From NCBI GenBank assembly GCA_048772705.1, contig JBLWGC010000107.1:1-26145 (forward strand): a stretch of DNA of 26,145 nt, written 5' to 3'. Each line of letters begins with the position of its first letter. The stretch's first letter is position 1. Made by a program: the position numbers and the translations under genes. This stretch comes from Leidyana gryllorum EB-2025a. Its lineage: Eukaryota; Apicomplexa. Shown here in pieces: positions 9,375 through 19,797 of this stretch. The notes beneath the pieces were generated by a model. The model saw only the letters and a list, made by a program, of their open reading frames with translations. It had not been told where the DNA came from and did no database searches.

Positions 9375-12300
9375 CTAAATATCTGTATATGGGTTGTGGG
9401 GGTGTCTCTCGTTCCATTCTGCCTTGAACGCCTGCACCAAATCCATTGCTGCTGCATCGATGATGGTGTCCAGGGGTTCCCAGGTGGCTTCTTGGTCTGT
9501 ATATCCCGCCCACTTAACCTTATATTCCGGTAGCCCTTCTTGGTTGATACGTTCGCCTAAAATCTTTTCCATCAGGTAAATGTCGGTGGGTTGGTTCGTC
9601 TGTCTGTCTGATCTATCCGAGTGCTGTTGGGGTGTTGCAGTGTTCTGATGATGCGGTTGCTTGAAGTGTTCCAGTCGTGAGGCGTGGAATTTGGGAAAAA
9701 TCTTCCAGGCGTCTGGTAGATCTAGTGTATATGTGTCGGTGTCGGTGGCTTCTACGATCGTAAAAGGGTCCACAATAGGGTAAAGCCAATTTGTTGTTCG
9801 GCACATGGATCAAGTTCTTCGTCTTCAGCAGTACTCGATCTCCAACCTTGAATGTGGTCTCTGCTCTACCTTGATCAGCTCCCAACTTCTGTCTGTCTGC
9901 TGCGGCGGACAATCGGTCCTTAGCTTCTTGTAGCTTCTGCAGGTATAATCTGAATGGTGTTGAACATGCTTTGATTGACGAGAGGTTGTCTTGTAGGAAT
10001 TGTGATCGCCCCGTGTCCAGTTCAAATGGGGTTGCATTCGTTGATGATTGTGTCGACGTGTTGTACGCGATCTCTACCGTATTGATGTGAGTACACCAAT
10101 TGGTTCCTAGTCCTCTCAGGGCGCATCTCAACATCTGTAGGATGGTCCTGTTTGCACGTTCTGTCAGACCGTTCGCTTGTGGGTGTGCCGCTGTTGTCAT
10201 TGCCAGATTAATGCTCAGATCTTTCATCAAGTGGTTCCAAAGGCCTGCCGTGAATCGAGGGTCGCGGTCGCTGATAATTTTGCGCGGTACCCCATGGATC
10301 TTGACAATGTTCTCTAGGAACAGTTTCGCGGCTTCTTCCGAGGTGATAGTTTTTTGACAGGGGATCATCCGGATCCGTCTCGTCATTCGGTCTATGACGA
10401 CCATTAAATAATCCAATCCTGTATTCCCATCTCTGGGTAGTTCCAAGAAGTCGATTCCTATCGATTCCCATGGGCTCGTTGGGTTGCAAATTGGATGGAG
10501 CAAGCCGTACGGTCTATGGCTTCGCTTTTTTGCCTTCTGGCACGTTGTACATCGGCGGCAGTATTCCGTGACGTCTGCCGTCAGACCTCTCCAGTTGAAT
10601 ATACTGCGGATTCTTGCTGTGGTTCGAGCGGGTCCCAGGTGGCCCGCCAGTTTTGAGTCGTGATTCTCCTTGATAATCTTTTCTATGAGGCATTGTTCCG
10701 CCGGAACTTCAATTGATCCGTCTGGTGTCACTGGTATTCCTTCTTGCCATTCGACTTCTCCACAAGTCCCTGCGTTCTCTTCGTTTCCTCTCCACGCAGT
10801 TCTCAACTCCTCTTCAATTGTGGGTCTGTCAATTTGGTCCTGTTCCAATTCCGTTTGTGTTGTCATAAACACACTTCCTTGCTTCCTCTCCTCGTCTTTT
10901 GTTTTCTGTGCCCGTGGCCGACTGAGTAAATCTGCAATGATGTTTTGAGTCCCTTCCAAATACTGTATCTCCAGCTGGAGTTCTCCCAGCGTCTGAAGCC
11001 ATCGGCTTTGCCTGTCGGATATCTGGGATTGCTTCAATAAGTGGGTCAACGGTTTGTGGTCGGTCCTCACAAGGATCTCCCGACCAATCAGCAAGTGTCG
11101 CCACTGTCTGCAAGCATAAACAATCGCCAGTAGCTCCCGTTAATGGGTTGGATATCTGCTTTCCGCTGGTGTGAGTACGCGAGACATGAATTCGATCGGT
11201 TTAATCCCTTCTGCCAAGGAGTACTCGTCCAATACAGCTCCTATGGCCTCCAAACTGGCGTCGGTGGTCAGCACCAAACTTGTGCAGCCTTTCGATGGAT
11301 ATCCCAGCACTGGGCACTTACACAATCCGTCCTTGAGCTCATCCATCGCTTGTTTCACCTCATCCGAGGCGGCTATCTTGTCATTTGGTCTTTTCAGTCC
11401 TTTCATTGCATCATATAGCGGTTTCGCTTTGCTCGCAAAGTTCTGGATGAATCTCCGATAAAAATTGAACATGCCTAAGACACTTTGCGTCTCCTTCAAT
11501 GTGGACGGTGTTGCCAACTGCTTCAGTGCCATCATTTTCTCTTCTACTGGATGAATCCCATTGCGGTCCAGTCTGTGCCCTAAGTATATCACCTTGTCCT
11601 TGAAGAAGTGGGATTTCCGCCTGTGGATAACGAGTTGATTGTTCATTAGTCGTGTTAGGACTTCCCTCAAATGTCGACGATGCTCTTCCCATGTCCTTGA
11701 GTAGATCAGAACATCATCTAGGTAGACAAAGACGTACTCGCCTATGATGTCCCTGAATATGGTGTACATTAATAACATGAATGTAGATGGGGCATTCATA
11801 AGGCCATTCGGCATCACCACCCATTCAAATAGTCCCCACGGGGTCGCGAATGCCGTCAGTGGGGCTGATTTTGGGTCCATTCGTACCTGATGGTACCCAC
11901 TTTTGAGGTCCAGAGTCGAGAATATAGTAGCTCCTTCCAGTTGGGAGAGCGCTTCGTCGATGGGTGGCATCGGGGACACTATCCGGACCGTTTCTTGATT
12001 TAATCGGCGGTAATCGCATACCAATCGAGGAATTTTGGTGTCTTTTTTTGGTACAAATAAGCAGGGTGATGACCATTGGGATGTGCTGGGTTGTATCTTC
12101 CCTTCCTTCAACAAGGTGAGTATTTGTTCCTTCAGCTCTCCGGCATAGTGCTGTGGTATTTTGTAAGGCTGCCTGGCAAATGGCGTCACGTGTTGTCCTT
12201 TGAGTTGTATGCTGTGGTCAATTCCTTTGCGGTACGGTGGTAAGGTTCCCTGGTCTTCGAATGCCATGTAGAAACATCGCTCAATCCAGTCTTCCTCGTC

Positions 12301-13275
12301 CGGTCGGTCCAAAGATGTGGTAATAATGGCATCCTTTTCGCCTCGTATGTTGTACACCGCTCCGCTAATGTGTGGTCTGAGCCATTCTGTAGGTTTCATG
12401 TTGGTATCAATGGGCAGCACTAATTCCTCTAGGACACACCAACGTTGATTCCGGTCGGTCCCTATCCAAAGCCCCAATCGTTGTATCACCGTTGTGGAGA
12501 TTATTAAGTCGTAAGGTAAATTGTCCAGTATCACGCACGAGATCTTAAGTTCCTGTCCTTTGGTGGTTTTGATGACCGCTTGTGTTGTTCCCCGGGTCTT
12601 CGTGGGTTCCGCTGATACTCCTCTGATCCGCATTGTGTCCTCTCCCACCGTTCCTCCTATTCTATTCACCACGTCCCGTGAGATGCAGTTGGTGTCGCTC
12701 CCTGTGTCAATTAGAACGCAGCAGGGTAAGATTGTCTCCTTCCCTGGTGCTCGGATCGTCCACGTTGTTTGGAGGGGTGGTTCGGGTCCTATAGCTGGGC
12801 ATCCGGAGTGAGTTCCCCTGACTCTTCCTGCCCAATCTGAAAATCCGACCCCTCCAAGGCGTGTACCCTCCCTTCTCTGCGGTCTGTGCGTTTTTGGCAT
12901 TGAGCCATCAAATGTCCTCGCTCCCCGCATGATCTGCATCTTCCTTCGGCCATACACTGGGCGTATGTGTACTTGCATTGCGGCCCCACTGATCCCCGTT
13001 GGTACCCTCTGGTTCCTTGCGTCGCCAGTACTCGCCCTTCCGCTCTGCGTAGATCTCTCCTTTCTGTCACTGTTGCATAAAGTAGCGCTCGTTCGCATAT
13101 GTTTTCGAATGTGGTTCCTATGCAGGTGGCTAAAGCCAGCTGGTCTTTCTCCGGCAAGCCCTGGAAAAATAGATTGATAGCAGAATTTTCCGACATCATC
13201 GGCAGTCCTCGCTTCAACTCCCTGCATTCCAACACGTAAGCTTGCATGTCCTGTCCTTTCCGCAGTTGGGTCCAC
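9375..13275 (-). CDS. Element C Pol (protease to chromodomain), broken
   Basis: Fossil polyprotein region. Protease active site CVLIDTGSDTNCIS; reverse transcriptase with WSSPCLFVPKKD, LDLKSGYHQV and the catalytic FVYLDDVLIYS; RNase H TTDASLEAIG and TDHKPL; integrase zinc finger (H...CRRCTTCQ) and core (GIDFLELP; HPQANGLTERANR); C-terminal chromodomain (YKVKWAGYTDQEATWEP). Unlike A, B and E, its final stop falls just before the polypurine tract rather than inside the LTR. Broken in about two places. Confidence 0.88.
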
Positions 13276-13886
13276 TTTATTAGGTCGTCTTCGGCCTTAT
13301 TCCGAGCCCCGAATTCTCGGAGGAAGCTCTGTCGGAAGTTAGACCATGATCCTTGGACCAGATCATCGGCCTTTGCCAGATACCACCTCGCTGGCCCCCC
13401 GTCCATCCCCGAACATGTGGCTCTGATCATTTCTTCCTCCTCCGTTACCCCAAAGCCTTTGAATCGGGCTTCACAGCCATCGAGCCAGTCCCTCGCATCC
13501 GTGGTCTTGTTGGCTGTGAACAGCGGCTGTCGTTTCAGTGCCTGCTGGGCTGCTTCGGATATGCCTCGGTGAGTGTTAAACGGTTTCTTTGTTTGTTTCC
13601 CTATTTCAGTTGGGCGGTTAGTCCCTGGGTTCTTAGTGATCTGTTCTTCCATAGTTTCCATCCGAAGCGCTAATCTTTCAATCACTGTCGTAAGTTTCTC
13701 CACATCTGTCCTGAGTCGTTCCTCTGTGCTGGTCTGTTCTGTAGCCTCTGTCTGAGGTTCGTTTGTCGCGTGCATCGTATCCTGTAATTCGCTCATAGGT
13801 CCGTCCTCTGGCTGCGCACTGCTACCAGTGTAGTGTTGCTCTAATGGTCTGTCTACGGTTCGTCCTGATCTAAGTTCGGTCGGCAT
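12789..13886 (-). CDS. Element C Gag
   Basis: About 365 residues from the ATG at 13886, inside the 5' LTR, crossing the primer binding site with YTGSS. It has a predicted coiled-coil-like stretch near residues 50-85 (LTTVIERLALRMETMEEQI), a Ty3-type capsid region (WSNFRQSFLREFGA), and a CCHC zinc knuckle CRSCGERGHLMAQC. Its end overlaps pol in -1 phase. Confidence 0.88.
   Translation of the reverse strand: MPTELRSGRTVDRPLEQHYTGSSAQPEDGPMSELQDTMHATNEPQTEATEQTSTEERLRTDVEKLTTVIERLALRMETMEEQITKNPGTNRPTEIGKQTKKPFNTHRGISEAAQQALKRQPLFTANKTTDARDWLDGCEARFKGFGVTEEEEMIRATCSGMDGGPARWYLAKADDLVQGSWSNFRQSFLREFGARNKAEDDLIKWTQLRKGQDMQAYVLECRELKRGLPMMSENSAINLFFQGLPEKDQLALATCIGTTFENICERALLYATVTERRDLRRAEGRVLATQGTRGYQRGSVGPQCKYTYAQCMAEGRCRSCGERGHLMAQCQKRTDRREGRVHALEGSDFQIGQEESGELTPDAQL
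13817..13827 (-). promoter_or_regulatory. Primer binding site of element C
   Basis: TGGTAGCAGTG one base after the LTR end, identical to the site in A, B and E. It is followed by unrelated sequence, so conservation stops after 11 bases. Confidence 0.75.
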
Positions 13887-14041
13887 GCACAGTTCTGATC
13901 ACTAAAAGGTAAGCCGGTTCAAAAGGGTAAGTCTATCTGTGTGTGTCCGTGTCTCCGTGCCGGCTACCGGCCGGCCCCCCCGGAGACACAGACATGTTGT
14001 CCCCAGACTAGCTGCGGCTAGATGGGTACTGAAGCGCTACA
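13829..14041 (-). repeat. 5' LTR of element C (213 bp)
   Basis: TGTAGCGC...ACTACA on the minus strand. It carries the gag start codon (58 bp of coding sequence) and a hairpin with 14-base arms at 13944-13957 and 13981-13994. Confidence 0.95.
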
Positions 14042-14051
14042 CAACAAGTCT

Positions 14052-16559
14052 GTCAATTATACTCATCACGCAATCGGGAGCTCCGTTCGTTTCCGGTGGA
14101 AGCTTCAGTAGATCAATCGATAGTTCCTGCCACGGAAGCTCTGGTGGGGCAATCGGGTTCAACAGTCCAAGGGGTTTAGATGTGCTCGTTTTTGACCTCT
14201 GGCATATCGGGCACGCTCTGCAGTATTGTCGAACGTCTTCGGTCACCCCCGGCCAGTTGAATTGTCCTCTGACTTTCAGAAGGGTCCTGTCGTGTGCTAG
14301 GTGGCCGGCGATGATGGAGCCATGGGATTCTCTGATGACGAGACGTCTCAGGTCTGCTTGATTAGGTATAAATAGTCGGCCAAATTCATCGTGAATCCAC
14401 TCTCCGTTTCGTTCAAAACCTTCGGGCGGTGTTTCCACCTGCCTCAGTGCCTCCTTAAGTTGCTTGGTGAAGTCTATTTCAGCTGAAAAGGTGGCGAGTA
14501 CTTCTGTCTTGGGTTGAATGGCTCCGGCGCCGCTGAGTAAGTCCGCCAGGACATTGTCCTTTCCTGGGATGTGGTCTATGGTGGCTGGGTACTGGGAGAT
14601 TTTGATCAGCCACCGTATGACCTTCGGGCTGAGAACTGTGCTCGTCTTCTGCAGTACCACCAAGGGTTTGTGGTCTGTGTGGATGTAAAAGTCGCGGCTC
14701 ATCAGGTAGTGCCTCCAACGCTTTAGCGCTGCCAGGATGGCCCACAACTCTCTCTCGTGAACCGCCCAGTTTGTCTGTGTTGGCGTGAGCCTGCAACTGA
14801 AATGCTCGATGATGCGTTTGGAGTCACCTCCATCCGTCCATTGTTCAAGTGTGCCCCCAACTGCAGTGTTGCTAGCGTCTGTGGTGACATGAAAAGGTAG
14901 TTCATCGTCTACCACCCGGAGGGTTAGGTCTGTTCCGAAGGCATCCGTCAGACGGTTCCAAGCCTCTTCTTTTTCCGTGGTCCATAAAATTTTGTCCGAC
15001 GGTTTTTTGAGTTGGTTGATGATCTCGTGGAACGGTATGGTTAGTTCCGCAAACTTCTGGATGTATTTCGCGTAGTAAGTCATTCCCCCAATTGCTCGTC
15101 TCAGTTCTCCCATTGTTGCATGCGGTTTCAGACGTTTGAACGCGTTCTGCCTCTCTGGGTTGGGTCTGATGCCGTGGTGATCAAGATGCTGTCCGATGAA
15201 GTCTACCTCGGTGAGGAAAAAGCTGGATTTCTTCGGGTGCACTTTGAGTTTATGTTCTTCTAATTTCTGCAGGATCGCTCGGAGATGTACGCGGTGTTGA
15301 GCTACAGATGGGCTATACACAAGTATGTCGTCAACATACGCGATGGCGCATCTCCCCAGCCACGGCTGGAGGATCTCCTCGATGAACGCCACAAAGGCCG
15401 GGGGAGCATTCCTCAGTCCGAAGGGGAGTACCCGCCATTCAAATTTGCCCACAGGTGAGGAGAAGGCTGTCAAATGATAGCATTGTTCACGTAGGAGTAT
15501 CTGGTGGTACCCAGACTGAAGATCCAGTTTGGAGAATATGCGCGCTTTCCTCAGTTCGGGGGCGGCCAGATCGGCACGAGGAATTGGGTAGGCGTAAGTG
15601 ATTGTTGCGTCATTCAATTTCTTGTAGTTGATCACAAGTCGGGGTGTCGGCGTGTCCTTCTTGGGGACCAGGAAGCACGGGGCACCCCATTCCGACTTGG
15701 ACCTCTGGATTTTCCCTTGAGCTTCTAGTTCCGCTAGTTGTCTCGTCATTTCCTGTTTGTTTTGTTCGGAACTTGCGTATGGTCGGTCGAATGATGGTAT
15801 GGTTCCGGGTTTCAGTTGTATGTCAAAGTCATGGAAGCCCCTTGATGGGGGGAGTGCTATATTTGGCTTGAAGAGCCCTCCGAAATCTGATAAGATCCAT
15901 TCTTCCTCTATCGGGGTTTTGAGTGTCACTGCTGTTGCCATGTGTATCTGGCCAGGGATTGAGTCCCGGCCTTGCTTCTGAATGGAGGCTTGTTCCAAGA
16001 TAGTGAGTTTCCCTTTGGAGTCTGTCCCTATGGCAAGTTGTAATCCCATGATTGTTTCTATCCCAAGAATGGCATCGTACGGTGTGATGTCCGCTACTAC
16101 GAAGCAAAGGTCGAAGGTTTGGTGAGCTTGTGTGAGCAGTGTGGCTGTCACTGTACCCTGACTCTGCTGTTGTCCGATGCCGTGCAGCGTGAGCGTGTTG
16201 TTCTTGTCGGGCTCCAATTTGAGGTATGACGCCATGTCTGGGCTCAAAATATTCACTTCGGCGCCTGTGTCCACAAGGCATAAGGCCGTGGTTTGGCCCT
16301 GCGGGCTTCTTATCTGCCACGTGACCGCTGCTCTAGATTGTGTTCCTATCCTGAATAGGTCAGCTACCGTTTGGAGCCCCACATCTGGGTGAGCAGGTGG
16401 GGCTCTTTTCAAAAATCCTGGTCCGCGTTCGTTGGTCCTTCTTCCTCGTCCACGGTGATGGGGTAAGAGCGTTTGGGTGTGGCCAGAGCCGGTCGTTGGT
16501 TTCGTGATCGTTTGGGGCAGTTCGGGGCCAGGTGTCCTTTCTCGCCACAGGTATAACAC
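14052..16559 (-). CDS. Element B Pol, N-terminal and central part
   Basis: Fossil polyprotein segment up to the point where T and C interrupt it. It has the protease active site CLVDTGAEVNILS, reverse transcriptase WGAPCFLVPKKD and LDLQSGYHQI with catalytic IAYVDDILVYS at about 15330, RNase H TTDASNTAVG and TDHKPL, the integrase zinc finger (H...CRACPICQ) and the beginning of the integrase core (SIDLLKLP). It overlaps gag by about 150 bp in -1 phase, consistent with frameshift expression known in the family. Confidence 0.9.
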
Positions 16560-17326
16560 AAGCCGTTCTTCTGGCAGTGTTCCCTGCAGTGTGGGTTGTT
16601 GTAGCCCACTCCTTTCGGCCGGGCAACAAGCACCCTGGGGTTGTTGCCTATTGCTCTGGTGTGTTCCCGCTCTAACTCGGCTATGAATTCCAGGGCTTCC
16701 TCGATGGTCTGAGGGCGTCGTGTCATCATCAGTGCTTTTTCTTGTGGTGGTAAGGCCCGTTTGATTATGTGCAGGATTTCGCTTGGTTCCATAGTGAAGA
16801 GTCCGCGGCGCAGCTCCCGTACCCGGCGTACAAAGCCCATGAGATCTTGGGGGTCAGCTCTGAGGTCTATTAGTTCTTCTAGGTCTGTTCTGGTCGCTGT
16901 TCCGAATTCCTTGAGGAATCGCGAGCGGAAATCGGTCCACAGGAGGTCCCGGATGTCTTCCGCACTGGCTACTGCGTTCAGCCACCTTGCTGCCGAGTCT
17001 TTCAGTGTTCCGCAGGCGATGCGGGTCCGTTCTTGTGCTCGTACCATCAAGGTGTCAAAGGCAGCCTCTAGGTTGTCCAGGTGGGAGCGTGGGTCTTGCG
17101 CGCCTGTGAAGGAGCTGGTAAGTTGCGTAACCATTTTGATATTGCGGACAATTGAACTCTGGTTGGCCGGCATCGGTTCGATCGTCGATCTTTCGTCGTC
17201 TAATGGGTAGTCACTGCTACCAGTGTAAGTCTGGGGTTCTTCTGGGGCCGGTGCCTTGGCAGTTCTCTTAGCCTTCAAGGCAAATGATCTGGGAAGTATA
17301 CTGGGCCGGTTGGTTCGTCTGGTCAT
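16409..17326 (-). CDS. Element B Gag
   Basis: 305 residues from an ATG within the 5' LTR (34 residues encoded by the LTR). The peptide YTGSS spans the LTR end and the primer binding site. A Ty3-type capsid region (GAQDPRSHLDNLEAAF; WTDFRSRFLKEFG) is followed by a CCHC zinc knuckle CYTCGEKGHLAPNC. It looks whole. Confidence 0.9.
   Translation of the reverse strand: MTRRTNRPSILPRSFALKAKRTAKAPAPEEPQTYTGSSDYPLDDERSTIEPMPANQSSIVRNIKMVTQLTSSFTGAQDPRSHLDNLEAAFDTLMVRAQERTRIACGTLKDSAARWLNAVASAEDIRDLLWTDFRSRFLKEFGTATRTDLEELIDLRADPQDLMGFVRRVRELRRGLFTMEPSEILHIIKRALPPQEKALMMTRRPQTIEEALEFIAELEREHTRAIGNNPRVLVARPKGVGYNNPHCREHCQKNGLCYTCGEKGHLAPNCPKRSRNQRPALATPKRSYPITVDEEEGPTNADQDF
17212..17222 (-). promoter_or_regulatory. 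Primer binding site of element B
   Basis: Minus-strand TGGTAGCAGTG, one base after the LTR end, then diverging (AC). Same proposed initiator tRNA-Met primer as in the other elements. Confidence 0.75.
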
Positions 17327-17458
17327 GGTAAATCCAGTTAACTAGTTGCGTGCGTGTGCTGTGTTTGTACCCACCGTGTCTCCGGCCGGGCGGTTAGTTA
17401 CGCCATGCATATTAAAAAGGGTGGTTTCACAAGCTATCTGAGAGGTGTAATCCTTACA
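17224..17458 (-). repeat. 5' LTR of element B (235 bp)
   Basis: TGTAAGG...CTTACA on the minus strand. Its first bases supply the stop codon that now ends the interrupted gene 17459-18725. Confidence 0.95.
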
Positions 17459-18725
17459 CTTCTGGCATCTCACGATCTTCCACACCTGACACAGGAACCC
17501 CAAGAGGCCACACGCCGTTCCCCCCTGCAACATCTTCCAGCTGCAACGTCGGTTGAATCAGGGTTGATTCAATCGATGATTCATGATCAACAACGACATC
17601 AGGTTCTTTCATCACCATTCGTTCCAACCGGTTTGCCATACTCATCATCATTTTCTTCATCTGCTCTATTTCCCCCTTTAAGTCCCCATCCGCCGCCTCG
17701 ATTCTCGGTCCTTCCTCTCGCTTACTTGCTACGGAAGGTCCAAGACCAACTTCCCCCACCCCCTTTATAGTCCTCGCACGCTTCGCAACTTGACGACCCA
17801 GCTCTGACTCCCTGATATTGATTTCTCGCAACCGGTCATTCATCTCCGCTCTCCGTCTCGCAACCCTCTTCTCTTCTTCCTCAGCCATCCGAACTAGCTC
17901 TTCCGTGTCACGATCCGTCATCGGTTCGAGCACAGGCCGTCGATCCAAGCCCATCCTGATGGCTAACTGCTTTCTCCGGAACTCCAAGATCCTCACGTGA
18001 ATGAACACCCAATGGTTGCGCAATCCAGCGAGATCATTCAACTCGAATTTCCTCACACTCGTGCGCGGCTTGAACACATCATTCACGTTCATGCACAGTG
18101 CTTGGAAATCGATTTGAGTGCCAACTATCACTGGCCCTTGGAAGTACTGGCACGAAGAGATTAAGTACCAAGCACTCAAGTTAACTCGCCCCCTCACTCC
18201 ATCGAACACTTCAGCTGCTTCCGCCACCTCCTCCAGAGCTCGCTCCAAGGTGTTGTAGTGACGATACCTACAACCATCACGCAACTTAGACTTCACATCA
18301 TCTGCCTGATCGAAGAATAAGTGCTTCCTCACGTCTGAGAACCACGAGATCACAACAGGAGCAACAAACTCAGGTGGGCGACCAACGTAAATCGTGTCTT
18401 GCAACACCTTATTAATCATTTCCTGCATGTGTTGCTTCTTCTCACTCGTCACCACGGCGCTATCCTCTCGGCGCTCCTCCACTCCACTCTCGCGACTGGC
18501 TAGTTGCATCAACATGTCGCTCGCGTTCCCTCTTCCAGTTTGACGACGACGTTGCTCCATCAGCCGTTCCAACGCAAGGTAACCCACCGGAATATCCGAA
18601 CTTGATGTGTTCTTTTCCATCTCAACAAGCTTCTGTGTAACAGTGGATGATTTGAGTGCAACAATCAATATTTGACAAAAAAGCTGTCCTTCAATCCACA
18701 GTGTTCTGTCTAATGTCGTGTTCAT
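17459..18725 (-). pseudogene. Unknown protein gene, 3' end disrupted by element B
   Basis: An open frame of about 420 residues that I do not recognise. The first ATG is at 18725; a second in-frame ATG at 18620 is a possible true start. The central part looks globular (FVAPVVISWFSDVRKHLFF, then a Trp/Tyr-containing region). It is followed by a long charged helix (DTEELVRMAEEEEKRVARR) and a Met-rich amphipathic stretch, suggesting coiled coil. The frame now ends on a stop supplied by the LTR of B. The original last 32 residues appear to lie at 7494-7592. It starts 37 bp from the divergent Helitron-like ORF, so the two may share a promoter or be parts of one transposon. It could be a host gene or a Helitron companion gene. 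Confidence 0.55.
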
Positions 18726-18762
18726 CCCATTCTTTACCCAATTTTGACTACTGTTCCTTCAA
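18726..18762. promoter_or_regulatory. Very short divergent intergenic region
   Basis: Only 37 bp separate the two outward-facing ATGs. No TATA-like box was recognised. If both annotated starts are right, regulatory sequence must overlap coding sequence; the downstream ATG of the minus-strand gene (18620) would widen the gap. Confidence 0.3.
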
Positions 18763-19609
18763 ATGAATCGGCTACTCCAAGATGAAACTTTCGAAGAGTT
18801 ACAACGCATTTGGAGAGTTCAATCATTGCTCATCCAACCACCAACACTTCAAGACCAAGCTCATGCGTGGACCACAATCCGACAAGCAAGAAATACCTTA
18901 CTTCAATCATGGGTCACTGCTGGCATCCTTGAATCAGTCGATTTTCCACTTCATTTCGGCTCTTTCAAGTTGTTCGCGTGTAGTTATTGCGGTTCACGAT
19001 GTTCTATGGACGAGTTGACACCCATTCAATGGACCAACCTGCCCGATTCTATCAGAATTCGTCTCGATCCCACACCCACGTTCATGATACTACATAGACT
19101 TCGGCCGCATTTCCCCTATCAACTACCAGAGTCAATCGACCAAATACTCCCACTCATTGCCCAGCTTCTCGTCATCTGTCACACTTGCTCTGACTATAGC
19201 CAACCTATCATCCGGTGTGCAAGCAACGTAATCAATCCACTACCCAACCTCTTCCTTCTCAATTTATCTATGATTGAGAAACGAGCGATCGCCCTTGCAC
19301 AACCTTGCGTGTGGCTGAAGCATTACTCAGGGATTCACTCAACTATAGCCGTATACCACAAGTATACTGATCTATACGCCTTCTCCGAGCTCATTCCACT
19401 GGCTGAACGCTCCCAAGTCATACCAGCGAAGTTTTACTTCAATACACACAGTTTCCACCCCCACTTCTATGGAAAACTCAACAGTAGAAACATCATCCAC
19501 GCGTTCAACCTACTATCGCTCCGAGATTCCCGCTACGGGACCTCCCACATACAACAGGATCTTCCCGACAACCCCCGCAACCCTTTTCCCCAGGAAGGAG
19601 GGGGAGGAG
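18763..19609 (+). pseudogene. Helitron-like protein, N-terminal region, truncated
   Basis: 282 residues before the LTR boundary. Two cysteine pairs are visible: C73-x2-C76 with C80 (CSYCGSRC) and C139-x2-C142 (CHTC). They are followed by a pattern P..L..L...E..AIA, a Leu-Pro segment and a final RNIIHAFNLLSLRDSRYG block. This order resembles the N-terminal zinc-binding region (DUF6570-like) upstream of the replicase/helicase domains in Helitron proteins; I judge this by pattern, not by search. The Rep and helicase domains are absent: the frame runs into an 18-base purine tract and the LTR of D, where it stops. It is a fragment of a rolling-circle DNA transposon protein or of a derived host gene. 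Confidence 0.5.
19592..19609 (+). other. Polypurine tract of element D
   Basis: Eighteen uninterrupted purines directly before an LTR starting TGTAG. It is like the tracts of A, B and E, and is read in the same frame (Gly-Gly-Val-stop). Confidence 0.7.
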
Positions 19610-19797
19610 TGTAGTAGTGACAACGTCTCTGTGTCTCCGGTGCCGGCCGGCCCAGTCACGGAGACACAGAGACACGCAGATAGACACACGTGTGCAGATT
19701 GTTTTTTGTTGCTTGACGACTAACGGAACACTTACGATGGATCTAAGAAACAGAAGCCTAGTGGCACCCTCGGCGCAGCAGAGTAGGCCAGATTACA
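19610..19797 (+). repeat. LTR of element D (188 bp), remainder of the element missing
   Basis: TGTAGTAG...GATTACA. It has the same design as the other LTRs: a perfect 14-bp hairpin (arms 19626-19639 and 19659-19672) and an ATG at 19737 whose frame ends in Asp-Tyr-Thr at the LTR edge, as at the start of Gag in A, B, C and E. No matching second LTR or target duplication was found. It is fused to the LTR of E. Confidence 0.8.

Larger units (their letters stand above)
9152..14041 (-). mobile_element. Chromovirus C, nested at the edge of element T inside B
   Basis: Fossil Ty3/Gypsy chromovirus with 213-bp LTRs at 9152-9364 (3') and 13829-14041 (5') that differ by a single base, and the 5-bp duplication CAACA at 9147-9151 and 14042-14046. 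Gag and all pol domains are present. Pol is broken in about two places. The very low LTR divergence fits its place as the last insertion in this stack. Confidence 0.93.
7593..17458 (-). mobile_element. Chromovirus B, interrupted by element T and chromovirus C
   Basis: Fossil Ty3/Gypsy chromovirus with LTRs at 7593-7827 (3') and 17224-17458 (5'), differing by two substitutions in 235 bp, and a 4-bp duplication CTTC at both outer edges. Pol is interrupted in the integrase core by the nested insertions at 8822-14046; apart from that it looks whole, with gag and pol otherwise open. LTR termini form a perfect 6-bp inverted repeat TGTAAG/CTTACA. Confidence 0.93.
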
